Assembly: GCA_949299515.1 (NCBI GenBank)
Contig: CASGAP010000009.1
Span: forward strand, 62,001-126,000
Origin: an uncultured Desulfovibrionaceae bacterium
GTDB taxonomy: Bacteria; Desulfobacterota; Desulfovibrionia; Desulfovibrionales; Desulfovibrionaceae
Length of the DNA stretch: 64,000 bases
Reading direction: 5' to 3'
The position numbers were made by a program, and so were the translations under genes. Below the pieces are notes generated by a model. The model saw nothing but the letters and a program-made list of their open reading frames with translations. It ran no database searches and was not told the origin of the DNA. This document shows positions 44,212-52,956 of the stretch, piece after piece. Numbering within the stretch: the stretch's first letter is position 1; each line of letters starts with the position of its first letter.

Positions 44212-45939
44212 TTATTCTTTGGTGTTTTTATCTGTTTCCGCTTCTTTTTCTGCCTGCAGTTTTTTTTCTTCTTCATCGCGCAGGGCACGGCGCAGGATTT
44301 TGCCTACCATGCTTTTTGGCAGTTCTTCGCGTATTTCGATAATGCGCGGCACTTTGTAAGAAGCCAGTTTTTCGCGGCAATAGGCCATAATTTCCGCCGG
44401 GTTGATTTTTTCGCCGGGTTTGGGAACGATATAGGCTTTCAATATTTCCCCTTTGGAGCGGTGCGGTATGCTGAGGGAAACCGCTTCGTGGATTTTGGGG
44501 TATTCGTACAGCACTTCGTCTATTTCGCTGGGATACACGTTATAGCCGCCGACTATTGCCATGTCTTTTTTTCTGTCAACAATGAAATAATAGCCGTCAT
44601 CGTCGCGGTAGGCAATGTCGCCGGTATACAGCCAGCCGTCGCGTATGCTGTTGGCGGTTTCTTCCGGGTGGTTCCAATAGCCGAGCATAACCTGCGGGCC
44701 TTTTGCCAAAAGTTCGCCGGGTTCGTTGTTGCCAAGTTCCGTTACTCCGTCTTCGGGGTCGACGATTTTTAATTCCGTTCCGGGAATGGCCACGCCCACG
44801 GAGCCGGCTTTCTGCAGGCCGTATACGGGATTGGCGGCAATGACAGGGGAGGCTTCCGTCAGGCCAAGCCCTTCGGTTATTTTGGCTTTGGTCAGTTCCT
44901 GGAAGCGTTTCAGGCTGGCAAGCGGAAACGGCGAAGAACCGGAAATGCAATATTTAATGCAGGTCATGTCCACTTCTTTGATTTTCTTTTGCTGCATCAA
45001 AGAAATGTAAATGGAAGGCGCGCCGCAGAAAAATGTCGGCCTGTATTTTTTGATGATTTCAAGAAGGTCTGCCGGTACGTAGCGCGGAACGGGAATGGTC
45101 GGTGCTTTGAATACCGCGGGCAGGATAAGACAGCCTACCAGGCCGAAGACGTGGAAAAACGGCATAACGGCAATGAATAAATGGTTTATGCCGTCATTTT
45201 CCGCACGGACAACCTGGCGCAGCTGCTGTATCTGTATGCTGAGGTTGGCGTGGGTAAGCATGGCGCCTTTGGAAAATCCCGTGGTGCCGCCCGTGTACTG
45301 TAGCAGGGCAATGGTGCTTTTGGGGTCGGAAAACGGCGCCGTGTAGCGTTCTTTTGTTTTCAGCAGGTTTTTCCAGGATATGACGTTTTTGCCGTCAAAG
45401 GGGAGATCAATAAATTCTTTGGAGCGTTTTGCCTTTAAAATCTGCAGGTAATTCAACGGAAAAGCAAGGGCTTCCGAAATACGGGTAACAATGTATTTTT
45501 CTACGCCTAATTTTTCTTTCAGCGGTTTGATTTTGGACCAGAACAAGTCAAGGGTGATAAGAACTTTCGGTTTGGAGTCGTTGAAGTGGTGGGTAAGTTC
45601 TTTTTCCATGTACAGGGGGTTGGTCATAACGACAATGGCGCCGGCTTTTATCGCTCCCCAGAATGCCATGACTGTTTGGGGAATGTTGGGCAGCATAATG
45701 GCTATCCTGTCGCCTTTTTCAATGCCGAGCTGTTTTAGGCCGGCAGCGATGTTTTCGGCTTTTTCATTGAGTTTTTCATAGGTCATTTTAAAATTATGAA
45801 ATTCAATGGCATTGGTTTTGGGAGCATTTTCGGCGGCTTCGGCCAGAAAATCCTGCAGATTGCAGGCCGTAAAATTAAATTCTGCAGGGGCATTGCCTTC
45901 ATAGTGGGCGTGCCATGGAGGAAATTTTGCGTCTGACAT
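44212..45939 (-). CDS. Long-chain acyl-CoA ligase (FadD-like)
   Basis: A 575-residue AMP-forming ligase that activates fatty acids with ATP and CoA. ATP loop LLQYTGGTTGFSKGAMLTHANL, acyl-pocket region FFHVFGLVGCLILPA, A5 motif ITEGLGLTEASPV, A7 DGWLYTGDIAYRDDDGYYFIVDRKKDMAIVGGYNVYPSEIDEVLYEYP and A10 lysine in PKSMVGKILRR. The C-terminus carries a Glu/Lys-rich tail of about 20 residues not needed for catalysis. ATG 45939 is used over a TTG two codons upstream. It is the last gene of dapB-nadE-ligase; the link among the three is not obvious. Confidence 0.9.
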   Translation of the reverse strand: MSDAKFPPWHAHYEGNAPAEFNFTACNLQDFLAEAAENAPKTNAIEFHNFKMTYEKLNEKAENIAAGLKQLGIEKGDRIAIMLPNIPQTVMAFWGAIKAGAIVVMTNPLYMEKELTHHFNDSKPKVLITLDLFWSKIKPLKEKLGVEKYIVTRISEALAFPLNYLQILKAKRSKEFIDLPFDGKNVISWKNLLKTKERYTAPFSDPKSTIALLQYTGGTTGFSKGAMLTHANLSIQIQQLRQVVRAENDGINHLFIAVMPFFHVFGLVGCLILPAVFKAPTIPVPRYVPADLLEIIKKYRPTFFCGAPSIYISLMQQKKIKEVDMTCIKYCISGSSPFPLASLKRFQELTKAKITEGLGLTEASPVIAANPVYGLQKAGSVGVAIPGTELKIVDPEDGVTELGNNEPGELLAKGPQVMLGYWNHPEETANSIRDGWLYTGDIAYRDDDGYYFIVDRKKDMAIVGGYNVYPSEIDEVLYEYPKIHEAVSLSIPHRSKGEILKAYIVPKPGEKINPAEIMAYCREKLASYKVPRIIEIREELPKSMVGKILRRALRDEEEKKLQAEKEAETDKNTKE

Positions 45940-45955
45940 GGGCAATCCTTATGGG

Positions 45956-47470
45956 TTAGAAAACTTTTGCGCTGGCTGAGGGATTCCATTTGCCGCCAAA
46001 GGGGCAGCTTGTGAGAATAACGGGGAACGGGCATTGTTTTCTTTTAAATTCACTGGTTTTTAATCGGCGGTAAATAAGCATGATATCGTCAGTGCTTAAA
46101 TGTTCCTCGGTAATGGTTTCCGGATCTTTTCCTTCTTCCAGAAGCTGGTGCAGAACGGCATCGAGATAGGGATAGGGCGGAAGGCTGTCTTCGTCTTTTT
46201 GGCCCGGCCGAAGCTCTGCTGAGGGTGCTTTGGTAAAAATATTTTCCGGAATGCAGGCGTGCTTCTTGCTGTCATTAAACCAGCGCGCTACCCGGTATGC
46301 ACGGGATTTGTAAATATCGGCAATGGGTTCCATGGCGCCTACTGTATCGCCGTATAAGGTGCAGTAGCCCATGGCGGCTTCGGATTTGTTGCCCGTGCCG
46401 ATTACCATGGCGCCGATGCGGTTGGCAAAAGCGGTAAGCAGATTGCCGCGGGTACGGGCCTGGATATTTTCAAAGGTGGTGTCGTTTTCTTTGCTGAAGG
46501 GTTCTTCGTTGGCAAAGCTTGGGGCAAGGGCGCTTTCAAAGCTGCGGGTGATTTCTGAAATGGGCATGATATAATAGGTCATGCCCAGATTTTTGGCCAG
46601 GTTTATGGCGTCGTCCATGCTGGTTTGGGCATTGTACTTGGAAGGCATGATGATGCCGGTGACATTGCCGCTGCCCAGCGCTTCACAGGTTATTGCAGCC
46701 ACAAGCGCGGAATCCATGCCGCCGCTGAGGCCGATAACCGCGCGCTTTATGCCGCTTTTGCGGGCATAGTCGCAAACAGCCTGTTTGGCTGCCAAAAAAA
46801 GCATTCCGTCAGCCGTAACGGAAGGGAAGTTTTTGTTTTCTGCCTGTACGGATTTTCCGTCAAAGTCAAAATAAGCGCTGTCTTCGCTGAACGGGGCAAG
46901 CTGAAGCAGCATATGGCCCTGCGCGCTGAAAAGCATGCTCTGTCCGGCAAAAATCGTACCGTCGCTGGCACCGCAGGCATTTACGTATACGACGTTTTTT
47001 TTGTGCTTTTTGGCAAATCCTGCCAGTTCGGTCTGGACGGCAAATCCTTCGTAAAATTGATGGGCCGCGGCAAAATAAACCAAGTCGGCGGCGTGGGGCA
47101 CGGACAGGTTTTCCAAAAATTCGGCAAAACCGCACTGCGGGCAGTGCGGCGCAAAAATAGCAATATCGCCGAGTTTGAACAATTTTTCGTTCTGTACTAT
47201 GCCGCCCCGCGTTTCCCAGGAAAAGCTGCCGTCTGCGGCAAAGCTTTCAAACAGAATATTGGTATGGCTGCAGTCGAGGTATTCTTTGCGTGCTCTGTCC
47301 AAAAAGCCGCCCACATGGGAAATTTCAGCATACGGGTGCTGAACAAGAGGAAGCGACGGAAGAAGCGTGCAGGAATCGTTTTCCAAATTTTTGGCGAAAG
47401 CGAGGATTTTTTGGGCATTTGCCTGCATATCCCCCAATTTGCCGTTAAGCTGATAAAGATAAAAACGCAT
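45956..47470 (-). CDS. nadE: NAD(+) synthetase with degenerate glutaminase domain
   Basis: A 504-residue enzyme forming NAD from deamido-NAD. The C-terminal synthetase domain is intact: PP-loop AVIGLSGGMDSALVAAI near residue 250, then GIIMPSKYNAQTSMDDA, ENIQARTRGNLLTAFAN and MVIGTGNKSEAAMGYCTLYGDTVGAMEPIADIYKS. The N-terminal 240 residues align with the nitrilase-type glutaminase but lack its Glu-Lys-Cys triad: the FPELxLxGYPxED site reads LPSLPLVQHPYAE, the Lys-LP loop is missing, and the ICED cysteine site reads IFAPHCPQ. It should use free ammonia or a partner glutaminase. It lies between dapB and the acyl-CoA ligase. Confidence 0.92.
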   Translation of the reverse strand: MRFYLYQLNGKLGDMQANAQKILAFAKNLENDSCTLLPSLPLVQHPYAEISHVGGFLDRARKEYLDCSHTNILFESFAADGSFSWETRGGIVQNEKLFKLGDIAIFAPHCPQCGFAEFLENLSVPHAADLVYFAAAHQFYEGFAVQTELAGFAKKHKKNVVYVNACGASDGTIFAGQSMLFSAQGHMLLQLAPFSEDSAYFDFDGKSVQAENKNFPSVTADGMLFLAAKQAVCDYARKSGIKRAVIGLSGGMDSALVAAITCEALGSGNVTGIIMPSKYNAQTSMDDAINLAKNLGMTYYIMPISEITRSFESALAPSFANEEPFSKENDTTFENIQARTRGNLLTAFANRIGAMVIGTGNKSEAAMGYCTLYGDTVGAMEPIADIYKSRAYRVARWFNDSKKHACIPENIFTKAPSAELRPGQKDEDSLPPYPYLDAVLHQLLEEGKDPETITEEHLSTDDIMLIYRRLKTSEFKRKQCPFPVILTSCPFGGKWNPSASAKVF

Positions 47471-47503
47471 GGAAAATCCTTATAATTGCGCAGGTGAGTG
47501 CGG

Positions 47504-48289
47504 TTAACCTTTGAGCACGTCGTGCATGGAATAGAGCCTGCCGGCATTTTGTTTGGCCAGCCAGCGGGCGGCTCTCAGGGCTCCTCCGGCAAAATTTTCT
47601 CTGGAATGGGCATGGTGGGTAATTTCTATGCGTTCGCCCGCGCCCATGTAATATACGGTGTGTACGCCGACTACATCGCCGCCCCGCAGGGTTTGGATGC
47701 CTATTTCGTCTTTGGGGCGTTCTCCTATAATGCCTTCGCGGTGGTAGCAGGCCACATCGGCAAGGTTTTTGCCTTTGCCTTCGGCAACGGCTTCGGCAAG
47801 GCGCAGGGCAGTGCCGCTGGGAGCGTCTTTTTTCAGGTTGTGGTGGATTTCCATAAGTTCGGTATCGTAATCGGAACCAAGCATGGCGGTAAGCTTGGGC
47901 AGAATGTCGAGAAGGACATTGACGCCGACGCTCATGTTCGGGGACATCATGATAGGCGTTTGTTTGGCATATTCCGCGATTTGTTCTTTTTCTTCCTGGC
48001 TGAGGCCCGTGGTGCCTATGATCAGCGGGTTTTTGCAGGCGGCCGCAAGCTTGGCGTTTTCCATGGTGGAAACCGTTGAAGTAAAATCAATGATAACGGC
48101 GCCGGGGAATTTTTCGATACAGTCTTTCAACGCGGTGCAGACAAAGACTGTGTCAGGCAGCTTCGGTAAAAATTCTGTTTTAGGTTCGACAACGGCAGCA
48201 ACGGTTAAATCCTGAGAATTTGAAGCAAGGCGGATAAGTGTGGAACCCATGCGTCCTGCTCCCCCTAAAATGATAAGATTAGTACTCAT
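47504..48289 (-). CDS. dapB: 4-hydroxy-tetrahydrodipicolinate reductase
   Basis: A 261-residue NAD(P)H reductase of the diaminopimelate-lysine pathway. NAD-binding ILGGAGRMGSTLI lies at residues 7-19, VIIDFTSTVSTMENAKLAAACKNPLIIGTTGLS follows, and the catalytic motif ELMEIHHNLKKDAPSGTALRLAE holds the proton-donor His pair and Lys. The end ITHHAHSRENFAGGALRAARWL is also typical. The product feeds peptidoglycan cross-links. It heads the dapB-nadE-ligase operon and follows an AAGGAAG ribosome binding site. Confidence 0.96.
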   Translation of the reverse strand: MSTNLIILGGAGRMGSTLIRLASNSQDLTVAAVVEPKTEFLPKLPDTVFVCTALKDCIEKFPGAVIIDFTSTVSTMENAKLAAACKNPLIIGTTGLSQEEKEQIAEYAKQTPIMMSPNMSVGVNVLLDILPKLTAMLGSDYDTELMEIHHNLKKDAPSGTALRLAEAVAEGKGKNLADVACYHREGIIGERPKDEIGIQTLRGGDVVGVHTVYYMGAGERIEITHHAHSRENFAGGALRAARWLAKQNAGRLYSMHDVLKG

Positions 48290-48370
48290 AAAACTTCCTT
48301 TTTAAAAAATATAATTATTTTTAACACAGGTTGCAGGAAAAAGAAATAAAAATTCCTCCCAGTTTTTAAA

Positions 48371-48400
48371 TAAAAAAAGTGCCTTTTGCAAGACACTTTT
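48371..48400 (-). terminator. Terminator of the HU gene
   Basis: AAAAGTGTC pairs with GGCACTTTT (one mismatch) across TTGCAAAA on the minus strand, followed by seven T. Confidence 0.88.
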
Positions 48401-48428
48401 ATAAATTCCGAATGGTAGGCAAAAAGAC

Positions 48429-48704
48429 TTAGTTTACGGAATCTTTAAGGTTTTTGCCCGGTGTGAATTTCACAACTGAACACGGAGGAATGTTGATTTC
48501 TTCACCAGTACGCGGGTTGCGGCCTTTGCGGGCAGCACGTTTGGTTACTTTGAAGCTTCCGAAACCGGTCAATGTAATGGATTCGCCGGCTGCAAGGCTT
48601 TCAGTGATTGCTTCAATGGTAGCGTCAAGAGCAGCTTCGGTTTTGGCTTTAGTTGGCAAACCGGACTTTGCGTGAATTTTTTCAATGAGTTCAGCTTTAG
48701 TCAT
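48429..48704 (-). CDS. hup: DNA-binding protein HU
   Basis: A 91-residue nucleoid protein of the HU/IHF family. It starts MTKAELIEKIHAKSGLPTKAKTEAALDATIEAITESLAAGESITLTGFGSFKVTKRAARKGRNPRTGEEINIPPCSVVKFTPGK, with the GFGSF turn and the RNPRTG beta-arm tip that intercalates in DNA. The non-specific HU form fits better than IHF. One cysteine near the end (IPPCSVV) is slightly unusual, as the position is often Ala or Ser. It has its own terminator; its promoter probably overlaps the end of the RlmM-like gene. Confidence 0.95.
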   Translation of the reverse strand: MTKAELIEKIHAKSGLPTKAKTEAALDATIEAITESLAAGESITLTGFGSFKVTKRAARKGRNPRTGEEINIPPCSVVKFTPGKNLKDSVN

Positions 48705-48771
48705 CTTTTTGTCTCCATTTTCAATGCTAAATTAAATGTTAGTTAGCTTCCGTTTTAAAAACGTTAAATTA

Positions 48772-48800
48772 AACTTAGGGTCTTGTTATTTTGTTGTCAA
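48772..48800 (-). promoter_or_regulatory. Candidate HU promoter
   Basis: On the minus strand TTGACA (48795-48800), 17-base spacer, TAAGTT. The -10 is weak. It overlaps the last codons of the upstream methyltransferase gene. Confidence 0.45.
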
Positions 48801-49734
48801 GCTTTTTTTGATAATTTTTTTGTATCTCACCATAAATCCAGGTTAATTCATGTTTGTTGCAGGAAAGGTGCAAAAGTGTGGAATTTGGAATACTTCTAAA
48901 TAAATCAATGTGTTCTTTTGTGTTTTCTCCCTGCAGTTTAAGCGTGAAGACAAAGTTTTTCACAGAGCCTTTGGCAAGCCAGCGTTTTGTAAGCTCAAAA
49001 AGCCGCGAGTGATAGCAGGCCATATCCGAAAGCAGCCAGTCCGTGTTCGGAAAGTCTTCCGGTTTCAGGGAAAATCCGCTTTTGCTTTCGTAGGTTACCG
49101 TGGGCATACTGCGTACCTGCGGGGTTATTTCCGCCTTGTCTATGGCAAGGATATTGACGGAATGCTGTGCCATAACCCATGTCCAGCCGCCGGGACAGGC
49201 ACCGAGATCAACGGCGTTTTCGCCGGCTTTGGGATATGTTTCCGCCAAAGTGAAAATTTCCCATAATTTCAGGTAGGCGCGGCTTGGCGGTTCTTCTTTG
49301 TTTTCCGCAAACGTGACTTCTCCGTGGGGAAAGGCCGAAGATACTGCCGTGCTGTACAGAATATGCTGCGGGTCGGTCATGGTCCAGGCGCCGAGATTGG
49401 CCGCAGGGCAGGGTTCTCCGTAATTATGCGGTTTAAAACGGATTGGCGGCAGTTTTTCTTCAATGAGCTTTACCCGCCGGAAAAAATCAACGGGACAGGA
49501 ATGCCAGTTGCGCTGTATGGCTTTGAGCTGTTTTGCCGCGTCGTTTATGGAGGATACGTGCATAATCTGCATATCATGCCATGTATTCTGCGCCCAGACC
49601 GGTTTTTGTTCCGTTTTTTTGCACAGGAAAAAGCGGCCGTACTGCTGCAGAACGGGAATTTCTAAATAAGCAAGTTCTTTTTTCAGTTCGTGTTCAAAAA
49701 ATCGCGGGGCAATGTAAGCACAGGAATTTTTCAT
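48775..49734 (-). CDS. RlmM-like rRNA 2'-O-ribose methyltransferase
   Basis: A 319-residue protein with a C-terminal FtsJ/Rossmann methyltransferase domain: SAM motif AVDLGACPGGWTWVMA near residue 175, VNILAIDKAEI, LLSDMACYHSRLF and VFTLKLQGEN supply the K-D-K-E set (Lys in ILAIDKA or SRAYLKLWE, Asp in LSDM, Lys in TLKLQ). The N-terminal half, with HNYGEPCPAANLGAWTMTDPQHILYST, resembles RlmM, which methylates C2498 of 23S rRNA. The THUMP domain is shorter than in E. coli RlmM (366 residues), so the exact target is inferred. It is 17 bases after the acyl-CoA synthetase gene. Confidence 0.8.
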   Translation of the reverse strand: MKNSCAYIAPRFFEHELKKELAYLEIPVLQQYGRFFLCKKTEQKPVWAQNTWHDMQIMHVSSINDAAKQLKAIQRNWHSCPVDFFRRVKLIEEKLPPIRFKPHNYGEPCPAANLGAWTMTDPQHILYSTAVSSAFPHGEVTFAENKEEPPSRAYLKLWEIFTLAETYPKAGENAVDLGACPGGWTWVMAQHSVNILAIDKAEITPQVRSMPTVTYESKSGFSLKPEDFPNTDWLLSDMACYHSRLFELTKRWLAKGSVKNFVFTLKLQGENTKEHIDLFRSIPNSTLLHLSCNKHELTWIYGEIQKNYQKKLDNKITRP

Positions 49735-49751
49735 GGCTGTTGCTTGGCTGC

Positions 49752-51404
49752 TTATTGGTTTTCCTGCGTAAACAGTTCAAGAGCCAGTTCGCGCAGTTTG
49801 TATTTTTGGATTTTTCCGCTGGCAGTCAGCGGATAGGCTTCCACAGTCGCCACATGGCGGGGAATTTTATGCCAGGCTATTTTGCCGCGGCAGAAGTCCC
49901 GCACGTCTTCGGCTTTAATTTGTTTGCCGTCGCGCGTGAGGATAAAGGCAGCGATGTCTTCGCCGTATTTGTGGGAAGGAATGGCAACTACCTGCACATC
50001 CTGCACATCGGGCATTCTGACAAGAAATTCTTCTATTTCGCGCGGATAAATGTTTTCGCCGCCGCGTACTATCATATCTTTGATCCTGCCGGTAATGCGC
50101 AGGTAGCCGCGTTCGTCAAGGACGCCGAGATCGCCCGAATGCAGCCAGCCTTCTTTGTCTATCACATCTTCGGTTGCCTTGGGATTGTTGTAATAGCCCT
50201 GCATGACGCTGTAGCCGCGGCAGCATACTTCGCCGTGCTCGCCCGGCGGCAGGGGGCAGTTGGTTTCCGGATCGTGGATTTCTACTTCAATGCCGGGCAT
50301 GGCTTTGCCGACAGTGGCGCATCTGTCTTCCAAGGTTTCTTCTGTGGTGGTCATGGTCATTACCGGAGAGTTTTCCGTAAGCCCGTAAGGAATGGTTATT
50401 TCGTGCATATTCATTTCTTCCAGGACGCGGCGCATCAGCGGTTCCGGGCAGACGGCACCGCTCATGATGCCGGTGCGCAGGGAAGAATAGTCAAATTTTT
50501 TAAAGAGTTTATGTTCCACGATTGCCAGGTACATACTGGGAACGCCGTAGAGAGCGGTGCATTTTTCCGTTTCGATGGCGGTCATTACCTGTACGGGGTT
50601 AAAACTTTCAAGAATAACCGCACAGGCGCCGTGGTGCACAAAGGCCAATATGCCGAGTACGCAGCCGAAGCAGTGGAAAAGCGGCACGGGCGAGCATACA
50701 ATGTCTTTTTCCGTCAATTTTTGATTTTTACCGATATGATAACCGTTGTTGCTGATGCTGATATGGCTGAGCATAACGCCTTTGGGAAAGCCCGTTGTTC
50801 CCGAAGTGTACTGCATATTGACGGTATCATAGGGGCTCAGGCTGTTTTGCCGCTGTGCGAATTCTTCGGCGGAAACGGCTGCGGCGAGTTTTTTTATTTC
50901 ATTGACGGAGTACATACCTTTTTGTTCCACGTCGCCGAAAAAAAGTACGCGTTTTAAATGCGGGAGTTTTTCGCAGTGCAGGTTGTTTCGGTTTTGCAGG
51001 CGTATTTCCGGAGCAATGGCATTAAGGGTTTCCAGAAAATCGTGTTCGCGGAAATTTTCCACCAGACACAGATTTTCGCATTCCGACTGCTGCAGCTGGT
51101 AGCACAGTTCGCTGCTGCGGTAATTGGTGTTGACCGTCATAAGGACAGCCCCGATTTTTGCCGCGGCAAACATAAAGGAAACCCAATGCGGGACATTGGG
51201 CGCCCATACGGCGATTTTTTCGCCTTTTTGAATGCCCAGAGCCATTAATCCTTTGGCAGTTTCGTCAACTTCCTGTTGGAATTCTTTCCAAGTCCACTGC
51301 AGTTCGCAGTCGGGAAAAATGAATGCGGTCTGATTCGGAAATCGGGAAACCGTATCGTCTAAAACCTGTCCGAGGGTTTTTTCAATAAGAGCAAAATCTG
51401 ACAT
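49752..51404 (-). CDS. AMP-binding acyl-CoA synthetase (medium-chain type)
   Basis: A 550-residue adenylate-forming ligase. ATP loop MQYTSGTTGFPKGVMLSHISI, A5 ITIPYGLTENSPVMTMTTTEE, A7 EGWLHSGDLGVLDERGYLRITGRIKDMIVRGGENIYPREIEEFLVRMP, and A10 lysine in TASGKIQKYKLRE. The YGLTExSP pattern and length suit the medium-chain acyl-CoA synthetase group rather than acetyl-CoA synthetase. It is the second acyl-CoA ligase within 8 kb. It begins a two-gene unit with the RlmM-like gene. Confidence 0.88.
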   Translation of the reverse strand: MSDFALIEKTLGQVLDDTVSRFPNQTAFIFPDCELQWTWKEFQQEVDETAKGLMALGIQKGEKIAVWAPNVPHWVSFMFAAAKIGAVLMTVNTNYRSSELCYQLQQSECENLCLVENFREHDFLETLNAIAPEIRLQNRNNLHCEKLPHLKRVLFFGDVEQKGMYSVNEIKKLAAAVSAEEFAQRQNSLSPYDTVNMQYTSGTTGFPKGVMLSHISISNNGYHIGKNQKLTEKDIVCSPVPLFHCFGCVLGILAFVHHGACAVILESFNPVQVMTAIETEKCTALYGVPSMYLAIVEHKLFKKFDYSSLRTGIMSGAVCPEPLMRRVLEEMNMHEITIPYGLTENSPVMTMTTTEETLEDRCATVGKAMPGIEVEIHDPETNCPLPPGEHGEVCCRGYSVMQGYYNNPKATEDVIDKEGWLHSGDLGVLDERGYLRITGRIKDMIVRGGENIYPREIEEFLVRMPDVQDVQVVAIPSHKYGEDIAAFILTRDGKQIKAEDVRDFCRGKIAWHKIPRHVATVEAYPLTASGKIQKYKLRELALELFTQENQ

Positions 51405-51492
51405 GGCAACCTTAAATAAAAAAATTTTTAAAAGTATAGGGAATTATGGCTGAACTTGCAAGATGTCCGCTGCAGGAAAAATAGGCAGGCCC

Positions 51493-51531
51493 AAAAAAAT
51501 CCCCGCCTTGCAGAGGCAGGGCAGGGATTTT
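51493..51531 (-). terminator. nfnAB terminator
   Basis: On the minus strand AAAATCCC...GGGGATTT with an inner GCC/GGC pair set, followed by seven T. It lies 24 bases after nfnB. Confidence 0.8.
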
Positions 51532-51554
51532 GGGACAGAATGGCTCATTTGCCG

Positions 51555-52940
51555 TTATTTCAGGAAACGTTCCGCAATGGCAGCGCCGGCTTTTCTGCCT
51601 GCGCCCATTGCCAGGATAACTGTGGCAGCGCCGGTTACGATGTCGCCGCCGGCAAAAACGTTGGGAATGGAAGTTTCGCTGGTTTCTTCGTTTACCACGA
51701 TATATCCTTTTTTGTTGAGTTCAAGGGCCGGGGTATTGTGGATGAAAAGCGGGTTCGGGCGGGTGCCGAGGGCTACGATGGCAAGGTCTGTTTCCAGTTC
51801 AAATTCGGAATTGGGTACAGGTACGGGGCTTCTTCTGCCGCTTGCGTCCGGTTCGCCCAGTTCCATTTTCTGCAGGATTACGGATTGGAGCTTGCCTTGT
51901 TCGCTGCCTTTGAATTCCAGCGGGGCGGAAAGTTCGAGGAGCTGTACGCCCTCTTCGAAAGCGTGTTCGATTTCTTCAAGGCGTGCGGGCATTTCGTTTC
52001 TGGTACGGCGGTAGACGATATGCACGGTTTCCGCACCCATGCGCATGGCTGTCCGCGCGGCGTCCATGGCTACGTTGCCTGCGCCGAACACGGTGACTTT
52101 TTTGCCGGAATAGTACGGGGTGTCGTAATTGGGGAAGTCATAGGCGCGGCCGAGGTTGGCGCGGGTGAGGTATTCGTTGGCGGAGAACACGCCGATAAGG
52201 TTTTCGCCCGGAATGTTGAGGAACAGGGGAAGACCGGCGCCCACGCCGACAAATACTGCTTTGTAGCCTTCTTTGAACAGGCTGTCGATGGTAACGGTGG
52301 TACCGCCCACATAGCTGGTTTTAATGTCAACGCCCATATCTTTGAGGCCTTCGAGTTCCTGCCGTACAATGCTTTTGGGAAGTCTGAATTCCGGAATGCC
52401 GTAAACAAGCACGCCGCCCGGTTCGTGCAGGCCTTCAAAAACCGTGACGCTGGCGCCGAGGTTTGCAAGGTAGCCAGCGCAGGTCAAAGAGGCAGGGCCT
52501 GATCCAATGCAGGCGATTTTTACGTCTTTTTTGGCCGGAGCCGCTGCGGTTTTTTTCTCAGCGGCAAGGGCTTTGTCGGCAACGTAGCGTTCCAGACGGC
52601 CGATGGCGACCGGTTCGCCTTTAACGCCCACAATGCATTTTGCTTCGCATTGTTTTTCCTGCGGGCAGACACGGCCGCAGACAGCCGGGAGGCTGTTGGT
52701 GCTTTTCAGGATTTCGTATGCTTTGTCCAGATTGCCGCTGTTTATTTCGGCGATAAATTCCGGAATGCGCACTTCAACGGGACAGCCCTTGCGGCACATG
52801 GGGTTTTTGCACTGCAGACAGCGGCTTGCTTCTGCTTTGGCCATTTCGTCGGTATATCCGAGGGCAACTTCGTTGAAGTTCTTTACTCTTTCTTTAGCCT
52901 CTTGACAGGGCATTTCGGTACGTGGAAGTTTTTCTGACAT
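51555..52940 (-). CDS. nfnB: NADH-dependent ferredoxin:NADP oxidoreductase large subunit (NfnB/NfnL), glutamate-synthase-like
   Basis: A 461-residue iron-sulfur flavoprotein. The N-terminus holds two cysteine groups for 4Fe-4S clusters, CLQCKNPMCRKGCPV and AVCGRVCPQEKQCEAKC. An FAD site IACIGSGPASLTCAGYLA follows, then the NADPH site VTVFGAGNVAMDAARTAMRMGAETVHIVYRR and the C-terminal FAD motif IPNVFAGGDIVTGAATVILAMGAGRKA. Alone it would be called glutamate synthase small subunit, but the adjacent NfnA makes the bifurcating transhydrogenase likely, coupling NADH and ferredoxin with NADP. ATG 52940 follows GAGG. Confidence 0.88.
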   Translation of the reverse strand: MSEKLPRTEMPCQEAKERVKNFNEVALGYTDEMAKAEASRCLQCKNPMCRKGCPVEVRIPEFIAEINSGNLDKAYEILKSTNSLPAVCGRVCPQEKQCEAKCIVGVKGEPVAIGRLERYVADKALAAEKKTAAAPAKKDVKIACIGSGPASLTCAGYLANLGASVTVFEGLHEPGGVLVYGIPEFRLPKSIVRQELEGLKDMGVDIKTSYVGGTTVTIDSLFKEGYKAVFVGVGAGLPLFLNIPGENLIGVFSANEYLTRANLGRAYDFPNYDTPYYSGKKVTVFGAGNVAMDAARTAMRMGAETVHIVYRRTRNEMPARLEEIEHAFEEGVQLLELSAPLEFKGSEQGKLQSVILQKMELGEPDASGRRSPVPVPNSEFELETDLAIVALGTRPNPLFIHNTPALELNKKGYIVVNEETSETSIPNVFAGGDIVTGAATVILAMGAGRKAGAAIAERFLK

Positions 52941-52956
52941 TCTGAAACCTCGTAAA

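Noticed and set aside
49581..50957. 458-codon frame opposite the acyl-CoA synthetase
   Set aside because: Antisense to a well-supported gene, with the Phe/Gly/His-rich composition typical of shadows.
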